The notes beneath the pieces are model-generated. The model was not told the origin of the DNA. It saw nothing but the letters and a program-made list of their open reading frames with translations, and did not search any database. 64,000 nt of DNA from Dolomedes plantarius (taxonomy: Eukaryota > Arthropoda > Arachnida > Araneae > Dolomedidae), in assembly GCA_907164885.2 (NCBI GenBank), contig OU015492.1, positions 189,257,338 to 189,321,337 of the forward strand. Direction: 5' to 3'. Below, in pieces: positions 22,541 through 33,006 of the stretch (position 1 is its first letter; each line of letters begins with the position of its first letter). Position numbers and translations under genes: made by a program.

Positions 22541-22825
22541 CTTTTTGGCATTAATTGCATACATTTACCGTTGTATTTAATTTGAATGTACTTGGTTTTC
22601 AGCTAGTCTATATATATAAACCAATTCCGTAACTGATTGACGGACTGATTGACTGACTAACATACGACACACAGACCAAACCGCTGGACTTAAAGGGCTG
22701 AAATTTTGCATGGCGATTCTTCTTATAGTGTAGGGGGCACTAAGAAAGATTTTTGAAAAATTCTTCTGAGATTTATTAAAATTTAATTTTTAATCTCTTT
22801 TAGTAACTTTTTTTAAGTTTGCAAT
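22441..22825 (+). mobile_element. Compound Helitron-type insertion, family A (3' end joined to a 5' end)
   Basis: The 3' part of one family A copy (from about 22454, with the TACATCAATTGTATACATTG motif, a TA tract at 22489-22537 and an end in TTTTCAGCTAG at 22606) is followed with no gap by the TC start and 5' ~215 bases of a second copy (22607-22823). The pair sits between the Tc1-like stop codon and its right inverted repeat. Head-to-tail junctions are a known product of rolling-circle transposition. Confidence 0.75.
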
Positions 22826-22861
22826 TAAAATCCCCTAATTTTTTTGAGCAGTGTATATATA

Positions 22862-23491
22862 CCGGGTGTCCCAAAAATGACCGACGATTTGAAAAATCAA
22901 TTAAAGACAAACGGAAGGTGATAGAAATGTACAGTTTGCTGCATTCTGCTTTGGTAACCAGGCAATTTATTCTCACTAATTTTCAAAATTAGTTACAAAG
23001 TTCTTCAACAGATGGCGCTGCTGACTGGGAAAAACTATAAAATAATGTATTCAAAGGAAGAAGCATACGCAAAGTGGCATGGATTGGCTTCCCTATTCAC
23101 CAGATTTGACACCTTGCGATTTTTTTCTTTGGGGGTACTTGAAAGAGCAGGTGTATCGTCACAATCCACAAACTGTAGATGAACTGGAACAATACATCTC
23201 TACTGCTTGTCAGAACTTGGAAACTAAAATATTTGTACGGGCGTCTACGAATTTTGTCTGCAGACTGGGCCACGTTGTTGCTGCAAACGGTGGTTATTAT
23301 GAAAACATTGTTTTATAGTTTTTTCCAGTCAGCATTGTCATCTGTTGACGAACTTTGTAACTAATTTTGAAAATTGGTGAGAAACAATTCCCTGGTTATC
23401 TATGCAGAATTCAGCAAACCGTACATTTCTATCACCTTCCGTTTTTCTTTAATTGATCTTTCAAATCGTCGGTCATTTTTGGGACACCCGG
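22862..23491 (+). mobile_element. IS630/mariner-class element with ~185-bp inverted repeats
   Basis: The ends read CCGGGTGTCCCAAAAATGAC and, inverted, GTCATTTTTGGGACACCCGG, with TA outside (22860-22861, 23492-23493). Complementarity continues inward for about 185 bases on each side (to ~23048 and from ~23308), much longer than usual Tc1 ends. The middle holds only the C-terminal part of a transposase. It begins six bases after the Tc1-like element ends. Confidence 0.88.
23079..23318 (+). pseudogene. C-terminal fragment of an IS630/mariner-class transposase
   Basis: The 79-residue frame begins MDWLPYSPDLTPCDFFLWGY and continues LKEQVYRHNPQTVDELEQYI. This matches the third catalytic motif (SPDLTPCDFFLWG, with Asp as last catalytic residue) and the tail of arthropod IS630/mariner-class enzymes. 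The N-terminal DNA-binding domain and the first two catalytic aspartates are absent, so it is an internal-deletion derivative. Confidence 0.85.
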
Positions 23492-23513
23492 TATATATAT
23501 ATATATATATATA

Positions 23514-24588
23514 TCTTAATTCAGAAAAGTACATACATTATATTTAATGTATACATTTTAAAATCCTACCAAGGTTTTGATTAATCTTCAATCTGTTGCA
23601 ATCTGGTGTAAAACGGGTAGACCACTGACGTCCAGCGGATTACGCTGCTTTCATCGAGAAGGAATATTAATTTAAATAAACAAGTGTTTGTGTTCTTTCT
23701 GAATTTCTCCGTAATCTCCGAAAGAACTTTATTCATATAAAGGGGTTTTATTCAAATAAATGCTACTATTACATTTAGTGTTTTGCAATTTTAAAGAATT
23801 TAGACTTTAGAAGTCAGACTTTGGAATTTTTAAGAAGTCAGAATTTTGATTTTTTTGGCAAAATATATATTTATTGAATTTCATAGAAATTATTCCAGGG
23901 GTAAAGAATTTTAATCAATAGCGTAAGGAGAGAAAACCTCCTGTGACTATGTTTGTTTTCTAAAAGTTGAGAATTACATGGGGAGAATCAGCATAAAACT
24001 TTTCCTTGAAATTCTTGTAGCAACTGTAATTATCATACCACAATTGTTTATATCTTTTCGTTCTCTAAGAATAAACTTTATGACTCGGGAAGGAATGAAA
24101 CCTACCATCACTGACATCGATACTGACCATTTAACAGCTGATTTAACATTCCATATCGAAGATTAGTTGTGCCCTATTTTAGTTTTTCATTTTGGATTCA
24201 CAAATGTTTTGTCTTGTAAACTTCATCTTACCTTTTGCAATATATACTTTGAAGTTATAGAGGATAATTTCTAGGTATGGACCTTAAAAGTTGTTGCTAA
24301 ACAACAAACTGATTTGTTTTCCCTTATTCAGATTTACGTGAAAGTATTTAGCTTTACACGGATATTACAATGATAAGGAACATTTCCATAGAAAACATAA
24401 GATTTATAAGATATATAATAATAATATTTCCTAACTATAGAAAATTGAATCGAGGGGGCGCTGCGATGCCCGTAGAGAGTTTTCGATTCTCAGTTCGCTC
24501 CTCGCCCTCGTAAAAAAGGGTAATATAACCCCCCGTTGGAATCCCTACTGGGGAAACACTTTTCTACTTATGTTTTACAATTCTTAAC
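23514..24588. other. AT-rich interval, nothing recognised
   Basis: A 62-codon frame at 23978-24166 has a hydrophobic start but no known motif. No repeats were identified. Confidence 0.5.
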
Positions 24589-25399
24589 TGTTAGGGTGCA
24601 TCTTTATTCATGCAAAGAATTCTGCAGGAAGTACCCCCGACCCTTGTCATCACATTAGTCACGGTAACCCTACCCGTCGAGACATTCCCCCATTCAGAAC
24701 CCCCCCCCCCCCATTCCCGCCCTCAAGGTCCCTCGTGTTTCTTTGATCTGCTGTCCCCCGACTCCTCTTGACACTATTTGACCCGCGTGACCCCCCACCC
24801 GCCCCGCCTTTGATGCTCTTCGGAGCACCGCTCGATCAAAGGATCGGCGCAGAACGCAGTGCCCATAAATCACTGACTTCCCCCGCAGAATACTGTGCAG
24901 GGTACATGAATGTGAACGCCTTATTACAATAAACCAAAAAGCCCAATCTCCGTTGTCGTCCATCTGTAGTAGTTCGTCATAAATTCGACAGTGGTGCATC
25001 TGAGATGAGAAATTCGTAGTCAACTATAGAACTCGCCCTCTACAACTGAAAAGTCTCAAGAACATTTGTTGTCATTCCACCTTAAAAATTCATTTTCGTT
25101 AAAGTGGACACTGTGATTTTGTGGAGAATCGGGAGTGTCGTAATTGTACCCTTTTTGTGCTCATCGGATCGTCCTCGAAGCGTGTTCGAGTCGTCGTTTT
25201 GGTTTCGAAGTTTTGGGTGAGAAATTTAAAGTTTTTGTTGAATTGGTTTATTGTGACATTTGTTTTGATTGTCGTTAGTTATTTTGTTGACTTTGCCATT
25301 CTGTTTTCGTTAGTTTGGTTTCATTTAATTGCTAGAAATTGTTGTATTTGAGGTTTTGCTTTTGTATTATTTTGTTGTTTTGTGGTAGCGATTGTCAAA
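24589..25399 (+). other. Probable leader / possible 5' LTR of the BEL element
   Basis: This stretch directly precedes the gag ATG and is where the 5' LTR and primer-binding site of a BEL/Pao element should lie. It starts TGTTAGGGTG and has homopolymer C runs near 24703. No 3' LTR remains in the window to compare with, so the LTR limits cannot be set. The minus-strand frame at 24694-25023 is not convincing as a gene. Confidence 0.35.
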
Positions 25400-28300
25400 A
25401 TGTCGAAATTGATAAAGCTCAAAACCAAACGGGATGTTCATAAAGAACAATTAACAAAGATAATTGACAAAATTGATAATTATTTGTTAGGACCGGATCT
25501 AAATCCTGATGTCTGTGAGTCTTTGTTCGAACAGTTAATTAGTAAAAGTGAAATTCTGAGTATGTTAAATGAAGATATAGATAAACTAATTAATGATGAG
25601 GATGAAATAAGGGCTGAAGTTTTAATTGTAGATGAATATTATGAAAAGGTAATTTCTGCAAAATTTAAATTTCAAAATAAAATTAAATCGTTAAATTTAA
25701 ATTCTACCACTGAACATAGAACGACCGAAAACTCGTTACCATCGAAAACTCGTGTAGAAATTACTGCCAAACTTCCCAAATTGTCTATTGCAAAATTCTA
25801 TGGAGAGCCGTCCGAATTTCTTGAATTCTGGAATCAATTTGAAAATTCAATCCACAATAACCCAAATTTAAGCGAAGTTGATAAGTTTTCCTATTTAAAG
25901 TCCATGTTAGGCGGGAAGGCTCTCTGCAGCATAAAGGGGTTTTCAATTAATAAAGAAAATTTCGCGCAAGCAATCAAGTTGATTTCTGAAACTTTTGGCC
26001 AAAGGGATATTTTAATAAACTCGCACATCTCAAAAATGCTTAATATTAAACCAGTCAAACATTCTTCTAACGTTCAGGCTTTGCGTAACTTGTATTTCGA
26101 TTGTCAAACACAGATTCGATGTTTGCAAAGTCTGGGAATCGATTCAGAAACATACACTACTCTTTTGACAAACATAATCTTAAAAAATCTCCCATGTGAT
26201 ATAACGTTACAATTTTCTAAAGTCAGTGCACATAAATGTCATGATCTGCAAGAGTTAATGAGCTTCTTGTATAAAGCGGTGAGTGCGAGGGAGAAAGTTC
26301 AGCGAATCCAAGGTCACTCCACCCCTCAATTATCCCCATTGCAGTCCAAAGAGGGGCTAACTCTCAGCCGAATCCCACAAATAAGTCAGCTTTGGAACTT
26401 AACACCAATGTATCAAAGAGCGCGAGATCTAGCAGGTGGTTTTTTTTTCAATGACTCACAGCATGGGAGCTGAGAGAGTGATATTTTGTCTCTCCAGGAA
26501 AGGAGATATGAGCTAGCCCGTGAAAAACGTTCTCTGATGTGTTGTAAGATTAACTGTTTCGTAAAAAGATGCAAGGGGCCAACATGTGGCTATTGTAAGG
26601 GTCGTCACTCCAAAGCCATTTGCTTTAAACTCGAGAATGATAAGAAGCCGAGAGAGGAGGTTCAGAATGACGTGTCATTGAATCATGTGGTAAATGATTT
26701 GAGTGGGGTTTTGTTGCAGTGCGCAGAAATAGTGGGTCGGAAAAAATCGGGATTAGCCTTAGTTTTGTTTGATAACGGCGAGCAACGTAGTTTTATTCGA
26801 AAAATGTGTCGGAGAGATTAGGTTTAAAGGTTTTGGGTTCCGAAAGTTTGAAAATTTATTCGTTTGGTGCTAAGGCTCCTAGTACCGAAATTTGTCGCAA
26901 AGTAGAAATAGTTTTTAAAAATGTGTTGAACGGAGAGGAGTTTGTCGTTGAAGCGCTAGAGGTCGAGGAAATATCAAACGCTGTTGTGAAACTTCCCAGT
27001 AAAGAGGTGTCGGAAGACATGAAGTCTAAGGGATTTGTGTTGACACGTTCAGATGAGTCATCAGACAAGTCTATTTCGCTATTGATAGGATCAGACTACT
27101 ACTGGAATTTAACTAGAGGTGTCGAAAGGTTGAATTCTTCGTTAGTGGCAGTTGAAACTTGTTTAGGGTGGTCGCTTCATGGCAGATGTGGTAAAGCTGA
27201 CGAACTTACATCTGTCAATCTGATCCTCAATCAAGAAGAGTCAATTTCGTCAGATTTAAGAAGGTTTTGGGAATTGGAGAGTTTAGGGGTGTTGATATTA
27301 GGGATCATGTGTTGATATTAGGGTTCATGTGTTGATATTAGGGATCAGGAGATGATTAGAGAGTTCAAGGAGTCGATTCGTTTTGTAGATGGGAGCTATC
27401 GTGTAAAATTGCCGTGGAGGTCGGGTGTGAAGGATGGTTTAGAGGATAATATACGAGTTGCTCGTAAACGGTTCGAAGGTTTGACTCGCAAGTTTAAGAT
27501 GGATAGCAGGTTTTTCGATGAGTACAAAGGTGTTGTTGATGAATATTTGAAAGAAGGTATCGTTGAAAGAACTGTTCTAAAAAATCCGGAAGAAAGTTCA
27601 TTTTATTTGCCCCATCACGCTGTCATACGGAAAGACAAAAAAACTAGTCGAGTACGCATAGTATTCGATGGATCTGCACATGACAAAGAGAAAATATCTC
27701 TCAATGACTGATTGCAGGCAGGTCCGAACTTGCATCCCAACATATTCCAATTGCTTTTAAAATTTCGCCAGAATGCTGTTGTGTTCACAGCTGATGTAAA
27801 GTCGGCTTTTCTGAAAACTGAATTGGATGAATCAGATCGTCAATTCACTCGTTTCTTCTGGGTTGATGACCCTAATGAACAACCATTTGTGCTCAATTTC
27901 ACGCGGATTTTCTTTGGTCTAACATCGAGTCCATACCTTCTTGCAGCCACTCTGAAGTACCATTTCGAGAAATACCAAGAACAATTGTCAGCTACATCGA
28001 ATCTACTTTTGAATTGTGTCTACGTTGACGATATAATAAGAGGAAGACAAGAGGTTTCAGATGCTCTGAAAACCTCATTAGAAAATGTAAATATATTCAG
28101 CGATGCTGGAATGGTACTCAGAAAGTGGATAACTAATTCATCCGAACTTCGTGAAATGTGGAGAGCCAATAACATTGAAGTCGAACAGCAGGACACTCTT
28201 GCTCGTTCTGGCTTATCGTCGAAGATCTTAGGTTTGGCATGGGATCCAGATAGTGATATGATATACTTTTCCACCTCAGAACTTGTGAAATTTATATCTC

Positions 28301-28740
28301 GTAAAATAGACACTAAACGTTTTATTCTACAAATTGTCGGTAGACTCTTCGACTCGATTGGATTTCTCGGACCGTTCATTGCAAGGGTGAAGTGTCTACT
28401 TCAAGAACTGTGGACATTGGGTTTGGACTGGGACCAAGAATCGCCAGAAAACTGACTCATTAGTGACACTTGTGGTCCAAGGATGTAGAACAATTGACCA
28501 ATGTCAAGATTCCACGTAATTACCTTTCCGAGTTTAATTGTGAATTTGTTTCATTTGAACTTCATTGTTTTTCAGATGCATCGTTAGCAGCTTATGAAAC
28601 TGTGCTGTACTTGAGAAGTGTTTCTGCTGACGGTAAGGTAATCACAAGTTTCCTATGCTCAAAGAGCATGGTAGCACCATTAAAAACTATAACCTTGCCG
28701 AGGCTGGAATTAATGGGAGCATTGTTAACTGCCAGGTTAG
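25400..28740 (+). pseudogene. BEL/Pao retrotransposon gag-pol pseudogene, 3' truncated
   Basis: The first ATG is at 25400. Gag (to ~26470) has the Pao-type capsid region (LPKLSIAKFYGEPSEFLEFW) and is followed by a Cys-rich stretch, CGYCKGRHSKAIC. The aspartic protease region lies at ~26740-27050 (LVLFDNGEQRSFI). Reverse transcriptase follows (VRIVFDGSAHDK, FTADVKSAFL and the catalytic YVDD in NCVYVDDIIRG near 28020), then the start of RNase H (ELHCFSDASLAAY, LPRLELMGALLTARL). Breaks: in-frame TGA at 26471, frameshift near 26815, stops in a 20-bp triplication near 27313, TGA at 27709, frameshift near 28455. Reading ends at 28740, where a piggyBac TTAA begins. RNase H is incomplete, integrase and the 3' LTR are missing. 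Confidence 0.93.
27291..27350. repeat. 20-bp tandem triplication inside pol
   Basis: GTTGATATTAGGGATCATGT and two near copies lie end to end at 27291, 27311 and 27331. The frame that is open on both sides meets two stops inside the array. Confidence 0.95.
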
Positions 28741-29037
28741 TTAACCCTTCAATACTCGCGTGGGGGACATATGTCACCCACCTACATTCATCTTCCATAA
28801 TGGCGGTCATCGGAAGGTTGGAAGTCTCCCCTTTTTCTTCTACCTTCAAATGAGCCTTCCTTATTGTCCCATCTCTTTTCACTTTACGTAGTCTCTAACG
28901 GTTTTTCGATTGTATAGCGTCATATTTCACTGGTTGACACCTGTCCCCCAGGTGACCATCTACGTAACTTTTGAAGGTAAGTGATTTTTTTTTATTATCC
29001 TCCGTAATATTTAGATTTTAGATCCTTTTATTTATTT

Positions 29038-29566
29038 ATGATTAAAAAACTAATAAGAGAGAGTCAGTGCCAAATAGGTTCTTTACATAAAACTTTTTTT
29101 AATCACATTTTTGAATGTGATAAAAAAAAAGTTTGTCAGAAATGTCAGAACCAGGCAGAAAAACGTTATAATACTTTTTCAGGGCCAAATGGCATAGCAG
29201 CAAAACTTTTTTCTCCAGAAAAAATATTAGATTTGTTTATTGAAGAACAAGTCTATAAAATAATAGCAGACTGCACAAATATTTACATTGATTCTATCAA
29301 ATGTAAATTTGAAAGGGAATGCGGTGCCAGAAATACCAACGAGGTAGAGGTCAGGGCCTTATTTGATCTTCTCCTTTCGATAGGCACTTATAAATGTTCC
29401 AGGACAAATATCGATAAGTTATGGGATAACTCGAAAGGTAATGGGTTGGAATCATGCTAACTAACAATGAGCAAAATCAGGTTTGCGTTTCTTCTCCGGT
29501 ACCTACCCTTTGATGACATTCGGGGTAGGGCATCTCGACGAGAAATTGATAAATTTGCTCCCATAA
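29038..29566 (+). pseudogene. piggyBac transposase, N-terminal part
   Basis: From ATG 29038 the frame includes ILDLFIEEQVYKIIADCTNI, then a VEVRALFDLLLSIGTYK region and IDKLWDNSKGNGLESC. After one in-frame TAA (29458-29460) it continues in the same frame with LTMSKIRFAFLLRYL, PFDDIRGRASRR and EIDKFAPI. This is the conserved N-terminal order of piggyBac (DDE_Tnp_1_7) transposases: TN.Y, an E..A..G.L. helix, LW, then S...RF..+LR.L.FDD. The frame ends at the border of the inserted element. The catalytic DDD core is not found on either side, so about 350 residues are missing. Confidence 0.88.
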
Positions 29567-29569
29567 TAC

Positions 29570-30166
29570 CCCAGTCAAAATAGACCCGATTTTGACGAAT
29601 GGCTAAAAAAAATATGAAAGTTTTGAAATTTGGTGGAGATGTTTGTATAGGCATGCTAATGAACATACTAAAAGTCCCCACCGGTCAGACTTGAGCTTTC
29701 GCCGCCATCTTGGAAAATGTGTACACTTTCTTGGTTTTTTGGAAATATCTTTAAAAATATAGCTTTTATAAAAAATAATTAAATACAAAAATTAAAGATC
29801 ATTAAATTATGAACAAAAATCCTTCATAACATTTTTTATATGTCTAACAGGAACAAAGAAAATTGACTTTGAAAAGAGCGCACTATCACACCTGGGACGC
29901 GCAAGTGCGGTTCCCCATCGCGGTGGGGGGAGATAGCCGCGCATGTGCATACCATAATTAGCCAAATTAGTTTTACTCTAAATGGGAAGGTTTTTTGTAT
30001 TTTTTCAAATAACTAGGAAAATATTAACTTTGCGTAACAAAAGTTTATTTCAAAAATTAAAAAACATTAACTTCCGTACAAAAACGATTTTATATATTCT
30101 TGTCGTAAACCTAACAGGAACGAAGATATTGACTATAAAATGCGCGTTGATAATGGAGGTAGCTTC
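29570..30166. repeat. Left terminal inverted repeat of the 6.65-kb element
   Basis: Inverted match to 35626-36221. It contains a GC-rich patch around 29880-29945 (GAGCGCACTATC, CGCGCATGTGCATACC) that recurs in direct orientation at 30245-30325. The motif CTAACAGGAACAAAGA occurs near 29845, 30112 and (as CTAACACGAACAAAGA) 30214. These internal direct repeats look like candidate transposase-binding sites. Confidence 0.85.
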
Positions 30167-30403
30167 TACAAAAAACAATGCACAAAAAACATGTATTATA
30201 TTTTTTTATAAGTCTAACACGAACAAAGATAATTGACTTTGGAAAGAGCGCACTATCACACCAGGTACGCACATGCGTGGGTGCCCATCACGATGACTGG
30301 AAGACACGCGCATGTGCATACCGTAAGGCGCCAAATCGGTCTTACCCTAGTATTTTCCTAGCCAGTTAATAGTTAGTCACCGTTCCGTGTGCGTCTTTGA
30401 ACA

Positions 30404-32935
30404 ATGGCTGATACGGAACTATGTTTTATATGTAAAGAATTAATGTCAAATGATGATTTCGTGAATGTAGGAGAAAAGGGGATCGACGCTTTAAAGAGAG
30501 CTAGGGTCCAAAGAAAAGACAATAAGCATGAACACTTGGAACATTTAAAATCTGTTTCGGTTCATTAGTTGTGTCGGAGAAATTGCATCAGACCAGGAAG
30601 TATAAAAGTTGATTTAAAAAGAAGTGCAGAAACCGCGTCAACATCCCAAAGTGAAGAGCGCGCGGTAAGTTTACGATCTTTTTTACCTCAGTTCGATTTT
30701 CGAACAAAATGTTTCTTTTGTACGGCAGTGATAGACGAAGAATTCAAAGCAAGACAAAAGAAAAAACCAACTGACAGGTGAAGAACTATATACGAAGTTA
30801 GGAGTCTCGAAATGAAAAACAAAGTTCTTGAAGCTGCAGAGAATAGACATGACCAGTGGGGAGAGGAAGTTCAGTGTCGTATAATAAACGTTGCTGATTT
30901 AGTTGCAGCTGATGCGATTTATCACCAAGATTGCTTCATGATTTTTTTCTACACACTGCACCAATCAGAAAGAGAGGGCGGCCTGAGTCGGATTACATCT
31001 CAGCAGATGTAGACGAAATATCCTTCTACCTTGATAATAATGACGACTGTCAATTCTCACTACCCGAACTCAAATCTCAAATTACAGGGCTAGTTCCAGA
31101 CGACATTACTTTGAGAAATAAGTTGAAACAAATATACGGGGATGGCATTATTTTTGCTTCAAACTCCAGAACAGTTACTGTCATATGTTTACGGAATACT
31201 GGAATGAAAGTCTTATCAGATTCTTGGTACGACAAAAGGATACGAAATGTTCGTGAGGAGCGTCTACGAATAGTACAAACTGCTGCAGCTATAATAAAAG
31301 AAGATATCCAGACACCAGTTTATGACACTCATTGCTACCCTCCAAGTGATAATCTTTTCAGAGATGTGAACAAGGGAATTCCAGAAAGCCCAAAATCTTT
31401 TTTGGAGCACTTGATTATTAAAAAAAAGGCGGAAAAAAAGTCACTTCAATAGCTCACATCATTATATCAGCGCTAAGGTCACGATCATTTATGTCTCCTC
31501 TGCTCAATGGTCTTGATTTATTTGTGTACAAAAAGTTCTGTTCCAAGAATTTAATAACAATGCTCTCGAATTTGGGATTTTGTCCTTCTTACTATGAAGC
31601 CCAAACACTTGAGATGTCAGCCATAAATCATCCGAAACCCCAAATGCGCGAGGGATCATTCTGCCAATTCGTATTTGACAATGAAGATTTCAAGTGTGGC
31701 ATGGAGGATTTCAATGTGTAGCATGGAGGGCATTGCTTGTTTTACTCCAGCGTCAGCAGTGGAACCCGGGACGAAGATAAAAAAAAAATTAACCGAACTT
31801 ACATCCGTATCGACCGTAGGCAAAATGGGAATCATTCCTCTGGAAACGTTTGAAAATTTTCGGGGGCCTGGGTTAAAAACAATTACTATCGAAGATTTGA
31901 ATGTCTTAAATCCTTTAGCGGAATATTTACCATTGCCTAAGCCATCTGATATCTCCTGGATGTATGCTAAGTGGTTATGTCTTCCACAGATACCTGAATG
32001 GAAAGGATTTTTCCATTGTATAACCAGAAACCAGCCTTGTGAAAAGACCAAACTAATACCCCTTCCTTTTGTTAATTCCCCACCAAGCAAGTATGACACC
32101 ATTTTCACTGTGCTGAAATATGCTACCCAGCAGTGTGTTAAAATGCACCAAAAGTCTTGCATACTCACGTTTGACCAACCACTGTATATTAAAGCTCGAG
32201 AGATAGTCGCAGCAACATCCAATCCATTATTATCAAGTTGTATTTTGAGGCTTGGTGGATTCCATCTTTTAATGTCATTCTTAGGCTGCATTGGGTACAT
32301 AATGGCTAGACGTGGGTTAAAAGAAATACTCACTTTGATTTATGCACCTACATCAGTAGAAAAAATGTTGCCTGGCCATGCATACGCAAGAGCTCATTTA
32401 TTGACCCAAACAGCTTTAGCAAAAATAATTTTTGACGGCATGGACATATCGGATATGGAATGTAAAAATCTCCGTGAGTTGTTTAGAGATTTTGCTACTG
32501 AACCACCATCGCGAGAAACCTTAAACGCACACACTGAAATACGAGCCATCGAAATTAAAATGAAGAAGACTTTGGAGCACCTGAAAAAGAAAGGCCCGAC
32601 TGCCCGACTGCCTGTGGGGCTGGAAGCGTCAAGAAAAAATTCTTGTGCCCATCACAACTATGGATGTAGTAGCTCCCGATTCAGTTTTAAACATGGTGTT
32701 TTGCAACTGTAAGACTGACTGAGGAGTAAGATGCGGATGTCGGAAAGCAGGCATGAACTGCACAACGGCCTGCAATAATTGCAATGTGGTATGTCAGAAT
32801 GGCATCAGCCCTGTTGATGATGACTATCGAATGAAAGAAGTTGATGAATGGGCCGATGCTAGCGGATCCATAGACGATCTATACATGCCTGACGAAGGGG
32901 AGAATCCCGTACCGAAAAAAGCACGTAAATCCTGA
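30404..32935 (+). pseudogene. Degenerate cysteine-rich protein with C-terminal CXC domain
   Basis: Starts MADTELCFICKELMSNDD (first CxxC), then CRRNC and FRTKCFFCTAVIDEE (second zinc finger). The centre has QFVFDNEDF (31665-31691) and a conserved hydrophobic core, LRLGGFHLLMSFLGCIGYIM (near 32247), with the downstream SVEKMLPGHAYARAHLL. The end has FCNCKTD, a CGCRKAG-like piece and MNCTTACNNCNVVCQN, a Tesmin/TSO1-type CXC motif. Breaks: TAG at 30566, stop at 30779, frameshifts near 30935, 31435, 31690 and 32710, and apparent deletion after GPTARL (~32610). I recognise this protein type as widespread in invertebrate genomes but not a proven function; its position between long inverted repeats suggests the element's own transposase. 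Confidence 0.75.
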
Positions 32936-33006
32936 AAAAGATAAACTTGAACAATTATTCGCAATGGAAATCTGATAGTGAATACCCCCAAGTTTACTAC
33001 ATTCAT

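Larger units (their letters stand above)
21029..22853 (+). mobile_element. Tc1-like transposon with intact transposase
   Basis: Left end CACTGCTCAAAACAATTAGG (21029) and right end CCTAATTTTTTTGAGCAGTG (to 22853) are inverted copies, each with TA outside. The left side abuts a TA microsatellite. It holds one uninterrupted transposase and, downstream of it, a Helitron-type insertion that lengthens the element by about 385 bp. Confidence 0.93.

Noticed and set aside
24694..25023. 109-residue minus-strand frame near the BEL start
   Set aside because: Glycine-rich part comes from a homopolymer C run; position fits a retrotransposon leader instead.
31656..32333. 225-residue minus-strand frame in the long-TIR element
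   Set aside because: Shadow of the plus-strand gene, which carries the conserved motifs in this stretch.
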